64,000 bases of DNA, taken from Zoroaster sp. YZ-2022. Its lineage: Eukaryota > Echinodermata > Asteroidea > Forcipulatida > Zoroasteridae. Positions 20,364 to 32,582 of this stretch are shown in pieces. The stretch lies in assembly GCA_029582265.1 (NCBI GenBank), contig CM055835.1, forward strand, positions 16,415,580 through 16,479,579, given 5' to 3'. The position numbers and the translations under genes are program-made. The notes beneath the pieces were generated by a model, which saw nothing but the letters and a program-made list of their open reading frames with translations, ran no database searches and was not told where the DNA came from. Position 1 is the stretch's first letter. Every line of letters starts with the position of its first letter.

Positions 20364-20683
20364 ACCCGTCCAAGACCATCGAAAGTAACACACCAATAAA
20401 TCAGGGGGGCCAAGGAGGGCCCCCCGCCCAAATCTTCCAAAAAGAGAATATTTTCATGTTTGTTGTAGCATGTTTGTTTCCCAAGTATCTCATCTTTACG
20501 CAGTACACGCAGTCAATGTAAGTACAATGATATAAACACAAATAGTCCTTTTTAGGACTTTATTTTACATATTGTTTGATTCTCCCCGTTAATTATTATT
20601 TTTATTTTATTTATTTTATTTATGTTATTTGAATCACATCCCATTTCAACGTCAACCAACTACTATAGAAAGTAGAAAACGCT
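20364..20683. other. Polinton interior spacer
   Basis: Contains a palindromic GGGGGGCC...GGCCCCCC at about 20405-20426 and AT-rich sequence. No gene. Confidence 0.4.
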
Positions 20684-21356
20684 ATCCCTTTGTTATGCAT
20701 TTTGTCTCATCAAGACCCCGACTTTAAACAATACAACCCTTCTTACGCTAATTTTAAACCCGTTGTTATGCATTTTGTCTCATCAAGATTTCGACTTTTA
20801 ACAATACAACCCTTCTTACGCTAATTTTAAACCCTTTGTTATGCATTTTGTCCTATCAAGATTTCGACTTTAAACAATACAACCCTTCTTACGCTAATTC
20901 AACCCCGTTGTTACGCTAATTCAACCCCCTTTGTTATGCATTTTGTCTCATAAAGATTTCGACTTTTAACAATACAACCTTTGTTACGCTAATTCAACGC
21001 CCTTTGTTATGCTAATTCACCCCATTGTTATGCATTTTGTCTCATAAAGATTTCGACTTTTAACAATACAACCTTTGTTACGCTAATTCAACCCCCTTGT
21101 TATGCTAATTCACCCCATTGTTATGCATTTTGTCTCATAAAAATTTCGACTTTTAACAATACATCAATTGTTATGCTAATTAGGCCCATCGTTATGCTAA
21201 TTCACCCCATTGTTATGCATTTTGTCCTATAAAGATTTCGACTTTTAACAATTGTTATGCTAATTAAGCCCATTGTTATGCAAATTTAATCCCATTGTTA
21301 TGCAAATTAAATTCCTTTGTTATGCATTTTGTCTAATCAAGACCCTACACACTACT
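20684..21356. repeat. Polinton right terminal inverted repeat and subterminal array
   Basis: Roughly ten units built from TTGTTATGCATTTTGTC, ATCAAGATTTCGACTTTTAA and CAATACAACC...TTACGCTAATT. It ends in CCCTACACACTACT, the complement of the left terminus. It is about three times as long as the left array, so the arrays have expanded or contracted independently. Confidence 0.9.
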
Positions 21357-21362
21357 CAAGAC
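21357..21362. repeat. Right target-site duplication of the Polinton (CAAGAC)
   Basis: Identical to 3768-3773 and directly follows the terminal ACTACT. Confidence 0.93.
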
Positions 21363-21717
21363 AGAATTAAAAATGCAATACAATATTATTTAGCAATTTG
21401 GTACAACTATTTTTTTAATGGATATAAGTAAACAGAAAAATAAATGGATTTATTGGGTTGTTGATGAATAGATTGAATAGTTGGTAAAGGAATGATGAGT
21501 AGTCAAATATAAATCAGTAAATAAAGTTATTACAATTCAATATAAAATAAATTAGCAACAATTAAGTCCACAACACATCAACACAACAATCATTGAATCA
21601 ATCAGCCAACAAATCAAATTACAATTGCAGTAAAATTCAATATAAAGGATATCAACCTAATACCATTGAAGAGATGCCCTCACAGGCCTAGTTTAAACCT
21701 GGTTAGGAATCCAAGCT

Positions 21718-21845
21718 CAGTGGCATAGCCAGGATTATCAGAGCGGGAAAATTGTTTGAGGATAAATTTACCGACACAAAACTCAGTTCAGAAATACCAA
21801 CAACTTTTTGCGGCCACCCCCCCCCCCCCCTTGGCTACGCCACCG
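21718..21845. mobile_element. hAT-like MITE
   Basis: Left end CAGTGGCATAGCCAGG, right end CCTTGGCTACGCCACCG. The flanks TCCAAGCT and TCCAAACC match at 6 of 8 positions, as expected for an aged 8-bp duplication. A C14 run lies near the right end. Confidence 0.65.
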
Positions 21846-21959
21846 TCCAAACCCACTTAAAAATGGTCAGTATACCGAGATCCATGCTTGAACGCAAGAT
21901 GAATCACTTGAAATTAACAAATAATGAAAACAACTGTGAATAAAGCCCAGAGAAACAAG

Positions 21960-22139
21960 CAGTGGTGTAACTAGGGTCCAATTTTCAGGGGTGCACCACT
22001 TTTTCTAGGGGCACGGTCAATACTTGAACATTTTGTATCTTGCAGCCTTAAATGGGGACCTATCGGTATTTTTTCAAAATTCTGAATGGGGGCACCCAAG
22101 GGTGCCCCCGTCCCCCTGCCCCCCATAGTTACGCCACTG
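21960..22139. mobile_element. hAT MITE with 8-bp target duplication
   Basis: Ends are CAGTGGTGTAACTAGGG and CCCCATAGTTACGCCACTG, the widespread hAT terminus. Exact 8-bp duplication GAAACAAG at 21952-21959 and 22140-22147. Confidence 0.88.
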
Positions 22140-22147
22140 GAAACAAG

Positions 22148-23977
22148 CCAGCAAAGTTGAATCACGCAAGTTCCTTTTCTCAATTTAGTTCTTACTTTAC
22201 TTAGACAAAGATATCATTCGATGGTACATTCGATGGTGCAGCTGTGAACTGGAATACATGTACATGTACTATCTTACCAGCAGTACTCTGCAGTGTAGTT
22301 CTTGTGAACAGTGAGTTCATTACTGCATGACAGTCAGCTACTCGTTATTCAGCAAAGTATAAATTATTACCAGCCATACCCAATGAATTAACCTCAGCAT
22401 TGATTGATGATCTATACTGATAAATAAATACTTCTTCTAAAATAATAAATGTGTACAGATTGTACAATTTTGTGCTGACATTATTAACTGGCTTTCGTTT
22501 TAAGCATAACACAATTAATTATTATTTGCCATACCCAAATAATAAACTGGCAGCATTGACTGATGAACTATACAGATAAATGTTCAGTAAAACTGACATT
22601 ATTTATAAGCCTCCGTTTAATAAGCGATTACAATTTGCTCGCATTGTTTGCATCTGCCCAGCCCTATTTTTATTAAAACGGAAATCCGGTATAAAATGTA
22701 TTACTTTGTATCACAGTAGCAAAACAAAATCAATGTATGTATCATTTGTAAAAGGCCGACACAAAAGAATCGAACTGGTTGTAGTGCCCTCTGTTGACAT
22801 TTTGTAGGCTTCGATAATGCAGGGATAATTACTCCGAGGCCCGACCGCTGCCCAGACTTCGTTTTCCTAACGACAAAATAGGCCTAGGCAATTTTGACCA
22901 TTGATCTCAGAGCTATGTCGTGAAATGTCTGTGTAAACTGTTGAAGTGTGGGCTCTTGCTGATTATCAAATTCCTACACCGTTGTAAAAAAAAAATTAAC
23001 TGTGAATTATGAATTATTAGAGTTTACGTCACAGAATAGTAAACTTAAAAATTATATCCTTACCTTTTAGAAATATCCTGGAGGTGATCGATTAGTGAAC
23101 GATCGGGCAGTTTTTTCTATACTGTATGTACCCCACAACCGTAAAAAGCTAACAAAGCTACATTGTACAAAGGTTGAAGTCCTTGCTTGCCTGAACAAAT
23201 TCAAACACCCCTTTATTTGCATATCAGTGTAACAGCAAATGACTTCATCAATGAAATCAATCTAGATTTTACACAATCATCATTGTCACCAAAAAAGGAA
23301 TGGCATCGAAAAACAATGATAGGTCAATAGATTTATCAAGAAGAGAAGTGGTATTGTGTGACACTTCCGAAGGCTATTTTACATTATGGAATAACTTTGT
23401 CAAAAACGGATGTGATCATGATAATTCTTTCTTAGAAGATATATTATTTCTAAATCCTTGTAATAGTATTTCTGTTTTGTTCAGATTCACTCATTCATCA
23501 TATGACTCATACATTCATCATTTTTAAAATGTTTTGATTTTTCTTACAAATTACCGTTCAAAAAAGGAGTCCTAAATCCGACTGTTCATTGAAACACATA
23601 AACTGTGACAATTTTAATTTACAAATATGTTTTATTGAGCTGTCTTTAAAGCATAAAGCACACCTTGCAAAATACACAATATTTACTGTTAAAAAAATAC
23701 GCGATGTAAATATTATAGAAGAAATTTTGTTCTTACAATATTAATAAAAACAAAAAGTATACCTCTTTCATTATTTACTACTTTATAACATGATGGGTTT
23801 TTTGAAAGTTATAAGTGAACTTTCAGTTTTTTTCCCAGAGAACATGCAGACCTTTTATGAAGTGGGATGAACTATCTAAATGTGACATGCTCATCATAAA
23901 GAAATATGATCAAAGTTTGACTTGTCAGAATTTAAAGAGGTGAGCATTTTTAATTATTATAAGGATCTTCATACAAC
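22148..23977. other. AT-rich sequence, no gene seen
   Basis: No supported coding region. The open frames at 22580-22807 and 23300-23527 show no domain or splice context. Confidence 0.45.
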
Positions 23978-24022
23978 TTAAAGGGAAAATATCATCACGA
24001 TCACAGCAGACTTTCAACAGAC
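23978..24022. mobile_element. TTAA-type MITE end, cut by assembly gap
   Basis: TTAAAGGGAAAATATCATCA followed by a segment ending GACTTTCAACAG is the left end of the family seen complete at 53424-53648. The gap begins inside it. Confidence 0.65.
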
Positions 24023-24522
24023 NNNNNNNNNNNNNNNNNNNNNNNNNNNNNNNNNNNNNNNNNNNNNNNNNNNNNNNNNNNNNNNNNNNNNNNNNNNNNN
24101 NNNNNNNNNNNNNNNNNNNNNNNNNNNNNNNNNNNNNNNNNNNNNNNNNNNNNNNNNNNNNNNNNNNNNNNNNNNNNNNNNNNNNNNNNNNNNNNNNNNN
24201 NNNNNNNNNNNNNNNNNNNNNNNNNNNNNNNNNNNNNNNNNNNNNNNNNNNNNNNNNNNNNNNNNNNNNNNNNNNNNNNNNNNNNNNNNNNNNNNNNNNN
24301 NNNNNNNNNNNNNNNNNNNNNNNNNNNNNNNNNNNNNNNNNNNNNNNNNNNNNNNNNNNNNNNNNNNNNNNNNNNNNNNNNNNNNNNNNNNNNNNNNNNN
24401 NNNNNNNNNNNNNNNNNNNNNNNNNNNNNNNNNNNNNNNNNNNNNNNNNNNNNNNNNNNNNNNNNNNNNNNNNNNNNNNNNNNNNNNNNNNNNNNNNNNN
24501 NNNNNNNNNNNNNNNNNNNNNN
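24023..24522. other. Assembly gap, 500 N
   Basis: Exactly 500 N, probably a fixed-size placeholder. Open frames running through it are meaningless. Confidence 0.99.
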
Positions 24523-26865
24523 CATTTTAGACACATGGACCCCAAAATGTAGAAGTAAATAGGCCCTGAACTACTTGAGCCAATGAAGAAGATTTTCTAG
24601 AGATTTGATGTAACATAATGAAAAACTATTCATTAACGTGAATGTATTAGTATGTAAAAATACATGTACTCAACGTGTGTGTGTATTGTATGTACTGTGT
24701 ATTGTGATTATTACTGTGCTCAATATTAGCGCGATTTGTATGTATGTGTCCATGTACGGTACATACGTACACGCGCACTATAATACGACTATGCACACAC
24801 ATGATGCAGACTAGTCGCGCACTGTGTACATTCACGTAAGCACACGACCCGTATTTTAGGACTGAAAAAGTCGTTTATATTGAAAATTTCTATCATTGCC
24901 TACGAATCAAACAAGCTAAAAGATGTGAAATGTGTAGTTTTCTAAATGAATGCGTCTTCATTTTCCAATTAAAAAGTTTCAATCTATAAAAAAGAAAACA
25001 TTAAGGTTTAGTATAATTTGTTATTATTTTTTGCTATAGCAGTACTGGCATTTCAGTCCAAGAGAAGGGGTATACCTTTCCCATCCATGTCAGTTAAACA
25101 ACATTTATTTAATTTAAGCCCTTACTCCTATTTTCAATCTTAAATCTTTTTTAGAAAGAGGACAGAAACATCTTGCAACTTCAGATATATGCAGAATTGA
25201 TGCTGAGTGTGATTTTTGACATAATGAAGCACCAGTCGTCAGTCAATGGAATTGGTAATTTGGGCCCCCTTATACTTTTATTGCTTGTTTGCCCCTCCCC
25301 TTCCCTAGTTCTTGGATTCTATAGTGCTGCAATGATAGACCAAAGAATTTAAGAAAACAAATGTGTTTGTTCATCACCAGTGGCAGTATGCCATCATCAA
25401 GAACTTGGGGAGGGGGGCAGACATTTTATTCCAAAATTACCGATTCCAATGACAACCCTGAATGTCACCCATTCTGAACTGTCACTAAATCGTACATACA
25501 GAGCGTACATTTATTATAAATGCAGATTGATTCTGTTTTCTTTTCAACAAAGGATCATGGTTGGGTCTATTTAGACTGAAGTCATTTCACTCTGTTACAT
25601 GTATAAGACCATGTACACTCATTTGTAGATTGGTTACAAGTAGGTTAAACAGGTCAACAACGTGGTTTCAATTGATTGTAGGGGTGTGGGAGTGTAACCA
25701 CAAAAGTCAAGTCATGAAACCCAACAGACAGGTAAAATAAGTATGTATTTCTATTGTTTTATTAGCAATTTACAAGCACCCATACAACTCTTTGATTATT
25801 TCAATGTCTAACAATTTATGTACAAAATGGCATCTGATCTTTTAGGTTGTAATTCTGTAATATGGATGCAGCTAGCTACAGACATTTTGCCAATCATGTG
25901 TACAACCTTGAAAATGTAAAAATCAATGTAGAATTTTTAAATTATTTGCAGTATAGGTGAAAACAAAGACAGTTTATAAGCATGTCACAATAAGGAGATG
26001 CTTGATTACCTTTACTTCCTCCTGAACACCTAGTGTTTGTTCAAACAAACACTTAAGCTCTAGTTTATAATTGTTTTACAGAGTTTTATGGTGCTTAGAC
26101 ACTTGGAAAAATACGGGGAAAATAAAATATAAAAATAAGGTTACCCGAGACCCGTTTGGAAAAGGGAAATAAAATTAAAATACAAATAAATTGAATACAA
26201 TTTACAGCAACAAAAGGCACCTTTCTAACTCTATAGACAACTCGACAGTTAGGGGATAGGATTGCATTAAAATATCGATATTATTTCCAGATATTATGTC
26301 TAAGACGAAGAACACTTCGAAACGATGCGTAAAATGCCGACATCCAAGTTCAGTGACTGATGTTAGCACTATTCATGAACATTTGTTCTTATCAACCTTG
26401 TCGTGGTTGTACGGTAACCCAAGAGTTTAACGAAATCCACAAGTAAATAAATGTTGTCTCTGAATGTAAAAACTTCCAACAAAGCCAGACTGTGTAGACT
26501 TTCCGAGGAACCATGGATGTGCTAGACATTCTAGCCCCCTAGTATGGAATTCCATATATCTGCCATTCTAAACGTCACCTGTCGCCCTTTAAAGATGGAC
26601 TACAGCGGAATAATGATAAGTGCTGTATTGCTGTTTTCGTTCGAGAAATGTGTAATGACTACTAATATATTATTATTATTCAATAAAAACTTGTTCCCTT
26701 CATGCAACAAAAACTCAATTTGATCGGCGTTCTACGACCCAGAAAGCCCAGTTTCACCAAAAGCCCTCAACTCATGAATAATTCATACTTCGTAGCACCC
26801 ATGACGCTTTGTTACCCGCCCCACGCACAACAGTCGATCGTGTGTACTGTATGCATTACCGACGG
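24523..26865. other. Unassigned host sequence
   Basis: CA/TG-rich stretch at 24660-24830, otherwise AT-rich DNA. No gene supported. Confidence 0.4.
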
Positions 26866-27040
26866 GTAGGTGGGGCTCGTCAGCCATGGGAGGCATTTCA
26901 CCTAGGAGACGGTACTTTGATTCCAAACCCGGGCAGGTGGGGCTCGTTAACCATGGTAGGCAGTTCACCTAGGAGAAGGCACTCCGATTTCAAACCCGGG
27001 CAGGTGGGGCCCGTTAGCCTCAATAGGCAGCCCACCAAAC
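26866..27040 (+). repeat. 67-bp tandem repeats at the LINE 5' end
   Basis: Units start at 26866, 26934 and 27001; each carries CAGGTGGGGCTCGTTA, CACCTAGGAGA and CAAACCCGGG. Tandem 5' UTR repeats are common promoter modules in LINEs, which is inference here. Confidence 0.75.
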
Positions 27041-27633
27041 GCGTTGGGAGTACACGTTAAAGCAGGACCAACATCTCCGGCAACTCTCTGCACCTGGCAT
27101 ATGCTCCTGTCGTCTCGAGATTCTCCTGCCACAGGGTTCTACATCTGCCAGGCCAAGTCCTGTGGGACTGCAGGTGCGCAACTGCTTTTACCACAGTCAA
27201 AAGAAAGTCACGCGCAGGCTCCAGCCACATCTCTCCTTCGTGATACATTTACCAAACAATGTATTTCACATTCCAGTCTCCTATTAAATTTTCTCTGATT
27301 TTCACATCTTTAAAAGTCCTGCGGCGATGGAGAAGCGGTGACGGGGACAGGCCACGGTGACGGCTGGGTGTTTCTAGTCGCAACTCTACACGTAGGCGGC
27401 TTAGGGGTGATGGTCGTTGTTGGATGACCGAGACAGCATTCTATTTCGGCAGCTCCCTGAGTGACTAAGCAGCCCTTTCTAGGAGTGCACTGCTTACCCT
27501 GCATTGGGAAGGGCCTAGAAAAGGTGGCCTAAACATTGCCTGTCTCAAACTGCCCTGGCTGGGCAACCGCACTCAGCAGGGTCACCCTACATGCGGTCGA
27601 AATAATGAAAAATATAAAGCTATACCATTTCGT

Positions 27634-30600
27634 GTGGGTGCATGGAATGTTCGTACGATGATGGACCATAACAACACACAAAGACCAGAAAGGAGAACCG
27701 CACTTATAGCAAGGGAACTTCTCAGATATAACATCGATGTTGCAGCTCTCAGTGAGACAAGACGTGCAGATGAAGGAAGCCTAGTGGAACATGGTGCTGG
27801 TTACACTTTCTTTTGGAAAGGCAAGAGTTCTGAGGAAAGACGTATTCATGGAGTGGGACTGGCAATAAAATCACAGCTGGTTTCACAACTGGAACAACTT
27901 CCCACAGGAATCAGTGAGCGCATTATGTTTGTCCGAATATCACTCTCCAATGACAAGCACATTACCTTCATCAGCGCTTATGCACCAACAATGGACGCTG
28001 AAGAAGAAGTAAAAGAATCTTTCTATGCTCAACTCGGCCAAGTGATCTCAATGATTCCTAGACATGATAAGATCCTTCTCCTAGGGGATTTCAATGCACG
28101 AGTCGGCAGGGATGATAACCTCTGGGATGGTGTGATTGGCAGAGAAGGCGTGGGTAAATGCAACAGTAACGGGCAACTTCTGCTTGGACTCTGTGTGGAA
28201 TACGAACTAATCATCACCAATACTCTGTTCAGACAGAAAAACAAGTACAAAACATCATGGATGCATCCAAGATCAAGGCACTGGCACCTCATTGACTATG
28301 TGATCACTCGTGCTTGTGATCACTCGTGCTTGTGACCGAGCTGACGTGGAGCTGACGACTGTTGGACAGACCACCGACTGATCAGGTCCATGCTGAGACT
28401 CCGCCTAGCTCCTCGTGAGAAACGCCATGCCTCTCTCACAAGGAAATATCCCAATGTGAAGCAGTTAGAAAATGCATGTGTTTCCATGAACTTCAGGACT
28501 GCCATAGACAAGAACCTATCGTCACTGGATGCTGCGGCTGGTCCTGGCCGCATTGATGTGGAGTCACAGTGGCAAGATATAAAAAGCTCTATCCTGGACG
28601 CCTGCTCTGAAACCATTGGGTATGCAAAAAGAAAACATCAGGACTGGTTTGATGAAAATGATGTGCAGATTCAAGAGGTCATCAACCAAAAACGCATTGC
28701 TCATCTGAAGTGGAAAGATGACCCAACTTCAAAGGTGAAAGAGGATAGATACCATCAACTAAAGGCTATGGCTCAGAACCGCCTCCGCAGCATGCAAGAT
28801 CAGTGGTGGCGTACCAAGGCTGAAGAGATTCAAGGCTTCGCTGACAGGCACATGTATCGCAGCTTCTTCGAAGCAACAAGAACCATATATGGACCTACTG
28901 TTCTAAAGACCTCTCCATTACTGGCAACTGATGGCACCACGCTTCGAAGACCAATGAAGCCATCCTCCAGCGCTGGACAGAGCACTTTTCAGTCCCTATT
29001 TAGTCACCCTGCAGCGGTGAATGATGATATCACTGACATGCTCCCACACAGTACCCAGAGAAACCTGAACTTGATCTTCCCCACAGTAGCTGACGTACTG
29101 AAAGCTGTTGGCCAAATGAAAAACAACAGCTACTGGCCCTGACGGAATACCATCAGAGGTCTATAAACATGGAGGTCCTCAGCTCATATCCAAGCTTCAT
29201 CAACTCTGCTTAGATATTTGGACGGAGGAAACCCTACCACAGGATCTCAAAGACGCCTATATCGTCACAATTTTCAAGAAAGGCAGCAAGACAGAATGTG
29301 GCAACTATCGAGGATCTCTTTGCTTAGCACAGCAGGAAAGATCCTAGCCCGCATCATCCTCAACAAACTTCTCACCCTCACCGACCATGTACTTCCAGAA
29401 TCTCAGTGCGGCTTCCGTGCCAATAGAGGCACTGTAGACATGTTTTTTCTGGCAAGGCAGTTACAGGAGAAATGTAGGGAACAACACTGTCCACTGTTCA
29501 TGGCGTTCATTGATCTAGCAAAAGCCTTTGATAATGTCAACAGAGAAGCTCTGTGGAAAGTGCTTGGAAAATTTGGCTGTCCAGCTAAATTTATAAACCT
29601 CATCAGGATTTTTCATGATGGCATGATGGGATCGGTGCTCCACTCAGGAAGACAGTCTCCATCTTTCCCCATTTCTAAAGGGGTAAAACAAGGTTGCATC
29701 CTGGCCCCCACCTTGTTCTCCCTTTTCCTTGCCGCCACACTCCACACTGCAACCAATGATCTGTCACTCGGTGTCTCTATCCGCTTTCGTTTTGATGGTC
29801 AGCTCTTCAATCTAAGAAGGCTGCAGGCTAAGACGAAAGTCTCATCTGACATAATTGCGGAGTTGCAGTACGCTGATGACTGTGTTATCAACGCTGAGAG
29901 TGCAGAGGATCTTCAGGTGATGATGGATCGATTTGTCCTGGCATATGAGCACGATCGGTCTGTCTGTTAACATTGCCAAGACCAAGATCATGGTTCAACC
30001 AGCTCCTGGTACCGCAGTACATCCTGCTGCCATCACTATACAGGACAAGGCCTTGGAGGAAGTTACCAACTTCACCTATTTGGGAAGTGTTCTGTCACAA
30101 AATGCCACCATTGACGACGACATCTCAAACAGGATAAGGTGTGCATCATCAGCCTATGGCCGTCTCCGTAGAAGAGTGTTTGACCAACATGCACTCAAAA
30201 CAACAACCAAGGTGATGGTCTACCAAGCTGTTGTTCTAACAACACTCCTCTATGGCTGTGAAGCTTGGACACCGTATAGAAGGAACATCAAGGATTTAGA
30301 GCGCTTCCACCAACGAAAACTTCGCTCTATTCTACGTATACGGTGGGAAGATCATCAGACCAATGCTAGTGTACTTCAGCGTGCAAACGTCAACAGCATT
30401 GAGGCTCTGGTAGCCAAATCATGTCTTCGCTGGTCCGGTCATGTCCGGAGGATGCCAGATACACGTCTTCCAAAACGGGCTCTGTATGGTGAACTCACAA
30501 CTGGTAAGCGCACCACCGGTGGCCAGAGGAAACGATACAAAGACTGCCTTAAAGCTACTCTAAAGCTGGCAGAAATTGACCCAAGAACTTGGGAAACCCA

Positions 30601-30849
30601 GGCAGAAAATCGTACGGAATGGCGTGCAACATGTCGAGATGGTGTAACCATTCTAGAGGACACAAACAGAAAGAACAGCAGAGAAACGGAGGAGGAGAAA
30701 GGAGAGAGCAGCAGAGCGGCAAGTTGAGGGTCCGGTTCATGTTCCAGCTGACCTCACATGTAACATCTGTGGCAAGACATGCAGAGCCAGAATTGGTTTT
30801 CTCAGCCATCTGCGAATGCACCAGCGCCAGGCAGCACACAACATTGTGT
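27634..30849 (+). pseudogene. LINE ORF: AP endonuclease, reverse transcriptase, C2H2 finger
   Basis: Segment 27634-28335 is an APE-type endonuclease: GAWNVRTMM at the start, AALSETRRAD, LLLGDFNARVG and HLIDYVITR. A 16-bp tandem duplication around 28304-28335 (GTGATCACTCGTGCTT twice) shifts the frame. Segment 28390-29142 is the linker. Segment 29218-29970 is reverse transcriptase with QCGFRANRGT, MAFIDLAKAFDNV, GVKQGCILAPTLFS and catalytic YADD. Segment 29933-30727 is the thumb and C-terminal region (LYGCEAWTPYRR, CLRWSGHVRRMPD). A frame ending near 30849 carries CNICGKTCRARIGFLSHLRMH, a C2H2 finger. At least four frame breaks make it inactive. Confidence 0.9.
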
Positions 30850-30987
30850 AGGATCTGGCTTCTCTCCTGGACAACTGGCTGGACAACTTCTCGAGTTTCG
30901 AGAATCGCCAAGAGAGAGATGCATTTACCATACATGCAATGCGGAACAGCGGACAAGCGACATCTTCTAGACCGAAAAACAGCGAAA

Positions 30988-32582
30988 ATGTCCGATAGCA
31001 GCGAATATTGGGAAGATCACAGTATAGATGAGGAAGAGGAGTTTCATATAGGCACTTCTGAGGATAGTGATGGCAGCTGTAGCGATGAGGGGAGCTCTCC
31101 AGACGAGAGAGAAGGCAAACTTAGATGACGAACAAGTCGAAGTACGTGGCGCTGAACCATACCGGTTCGAGCCACTTGCGCCGCCTGCAGTTGACCAGCC
31201 CGTGACGGTGATCGTCAGGCCGAAGACGACGAACCAAATCCTGATGATAGACGGCTAAACACAGACTGGTAAGCCCACAAAATGATTAATGAATGAAATA
31301 CTGAATGATGCTTCGTTTGATCAATTCGTTTCTGCTGTACAAAAAATAGTTGTAGGCTATACTTGACAAAAACATGAACGAACATGATGGAGACCCAAGG
31401 TACATAATCTAGTAGTAGTACATGTACATGTGTACAATTGTACATGTGTACAATACATGTACAGTGGAAATTTGGGGGTAATTACTATGTCTTGCGTTTT
31501 ATGATTTGTTGGCAATATTAGCCAGTATTTATGAAGACATGATGGGAAAGTAATCACTGCTCAAAATTCAAATAAAATCATGATCTTTTACCATCATGCT
31601 TTAAGCATAATTGACATTTAGTCTTTCCTTCAAATCAAAGGTTGTAGCCCCTGCACAATAAAAATGTTTGATCTGCCCATGGAAAAATGTATTCCTTCGT
31701 GATGTACCTGTCCTTGATCAGTTCATGGGGGATGTATTTCAAGATCAATTTTAAGTAGTGCAACCCCAATGACAAAAGTTACTAAAATTATATTTTCCAA
31801 ACTTGTTTTTTTGTAATAGGTGTTCGTGTGGACATTGTGTTCTTCAGCCTTGCTCGCAAACTGTATATGTTGCAAAGAAGTTGGAGAAGACAGAGAACAT
31901 GATGCGGCAGCTGGACATAAACGTGGATGATCCCAACCAGTGCCTTACCATCCATGATTGGTTTGATGCGATCTGCCTCCACCCAGGAGTGCTTGCAACA
32001 GCGTATCTTCAGAGATGCAGTTGAAGGAACGCTTGACCAGTAAGTGATTTGAGTGTTGACTGAATGTACAAAGCCAATGTACCATCAATTTCAATTAATA
32101 TTTTAGAGCAATGTCAGTTTTGAATGATCTGCATATCAAGCAGATTACTTTTGATAATGAGCACCGGTGTTTACTTCAGAGTAACCGCACACAACTGAAT
32201 ATGACCTTGGTTGACCCACGTGCATCTATATCTTATTGTACATGCATTACATGTATGTAATTGTTTACTTTTGATCATGATTGCCTTTTGGTATGGTTAT
32301 AGTTTTATAGCATTTCAGTTTCACATGGTGTTAACGTAAACAATATCGATACTCCACCATGCAAATCACAAATCTTATGTTTATAATTTTGTCTGATTTT
32401 TTGTTTTGTTTTACAGAAAATACCGCCATGTTGCATATCGGCAAGTGGTGAGGTGGTGTTGGGGTTATCTTGGCCGTTTCAACCGGGTGCCACTGGCATC
32501 ATGTGTAATGGACGCAATCCGCAGGACGTTCCCAAACCCTGAAGGACAGTACAAAGGATTTTCGTATCCACCACTGGATTAG
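30988..32582 (+). pseudogene. P2X7-like intracellular (ballast) domain gene, three exons, frameshifted
   Basis: Exon 1 runs from ATG 30988 to 31268, exon 2 from 31820 to 32039 and exon 3 from 32417 to TAG 32580-32582. Junctions are consensus (GACTG|GTAAGC, TAATAG|GTGTTC, GACCA|GTAAGTG, TTTACAG|AAAATACC) and the phases fit. Across the first junction the codons give a zinc-binding WCSCGHC. Exon 3 gives YRQVVRWCWGYLGRF and ends SYPPLD. This is the Cys-rich domain at the C-terminus of vertebrate P2X7, which also occurs as a stand-alone protein in many invertebrates. It binds zinc and guanine nucleotide in P2X7. Exon 1 has two frame changes (about 31115 and 31215) and exon 2 one (about 32010). It is a pseudogene or contains sequence errors. 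Confidence 0.82.

Larger units (their letters stand above)
3774..21356. mobile_element. Polinton (Maverick) element, 17.6 kb, degraded
   Basis: Both ends carry AGTAGTGTGTAGGG in inverted orientation. The element is flanked by the 6-bp duplication CAAGAC at 3768-3773 and 21357-21362, the duplication length typical of Polintons. Gene content matches the family: integrase (remnant), double-jelly-roll major capsid, minor capsid, adenain-like protease, FtsK/HerA-type packaging ATPase and protein-primed DNA polymerase B. Genes run rightward from the left end and leftward from the right end, converging near 7.4-7.7 kb. About 3.2 kb is a later Penelope-like insertion and about 1.7 kb a later DNA transposon. 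Frameshifts in several genes and loss of the integrase core make it inactive. Confidence 0.95.
26866..30850 (+). mobile_element. LINE (non-LTR retrotransposon) with AP endonuclease, degraded
   Basis: 5' region with 67-bp tandem repeats (26866-27040), then about 600 bp of leader. An interrupted ORF follows, running endonuclease, reverse transcriptase and C2H2 finger to TAG near 30849. The endonuclease is of the type often mislabelled craniofacial-development-protein-2-like in animal genomes. Exact ends and target duplication could not be fixed. Confidence 0.88.

Noticed and set aside
23925..24545. Open frames across the first gap
   Set aside because: They consist of N-derived unknown residues.
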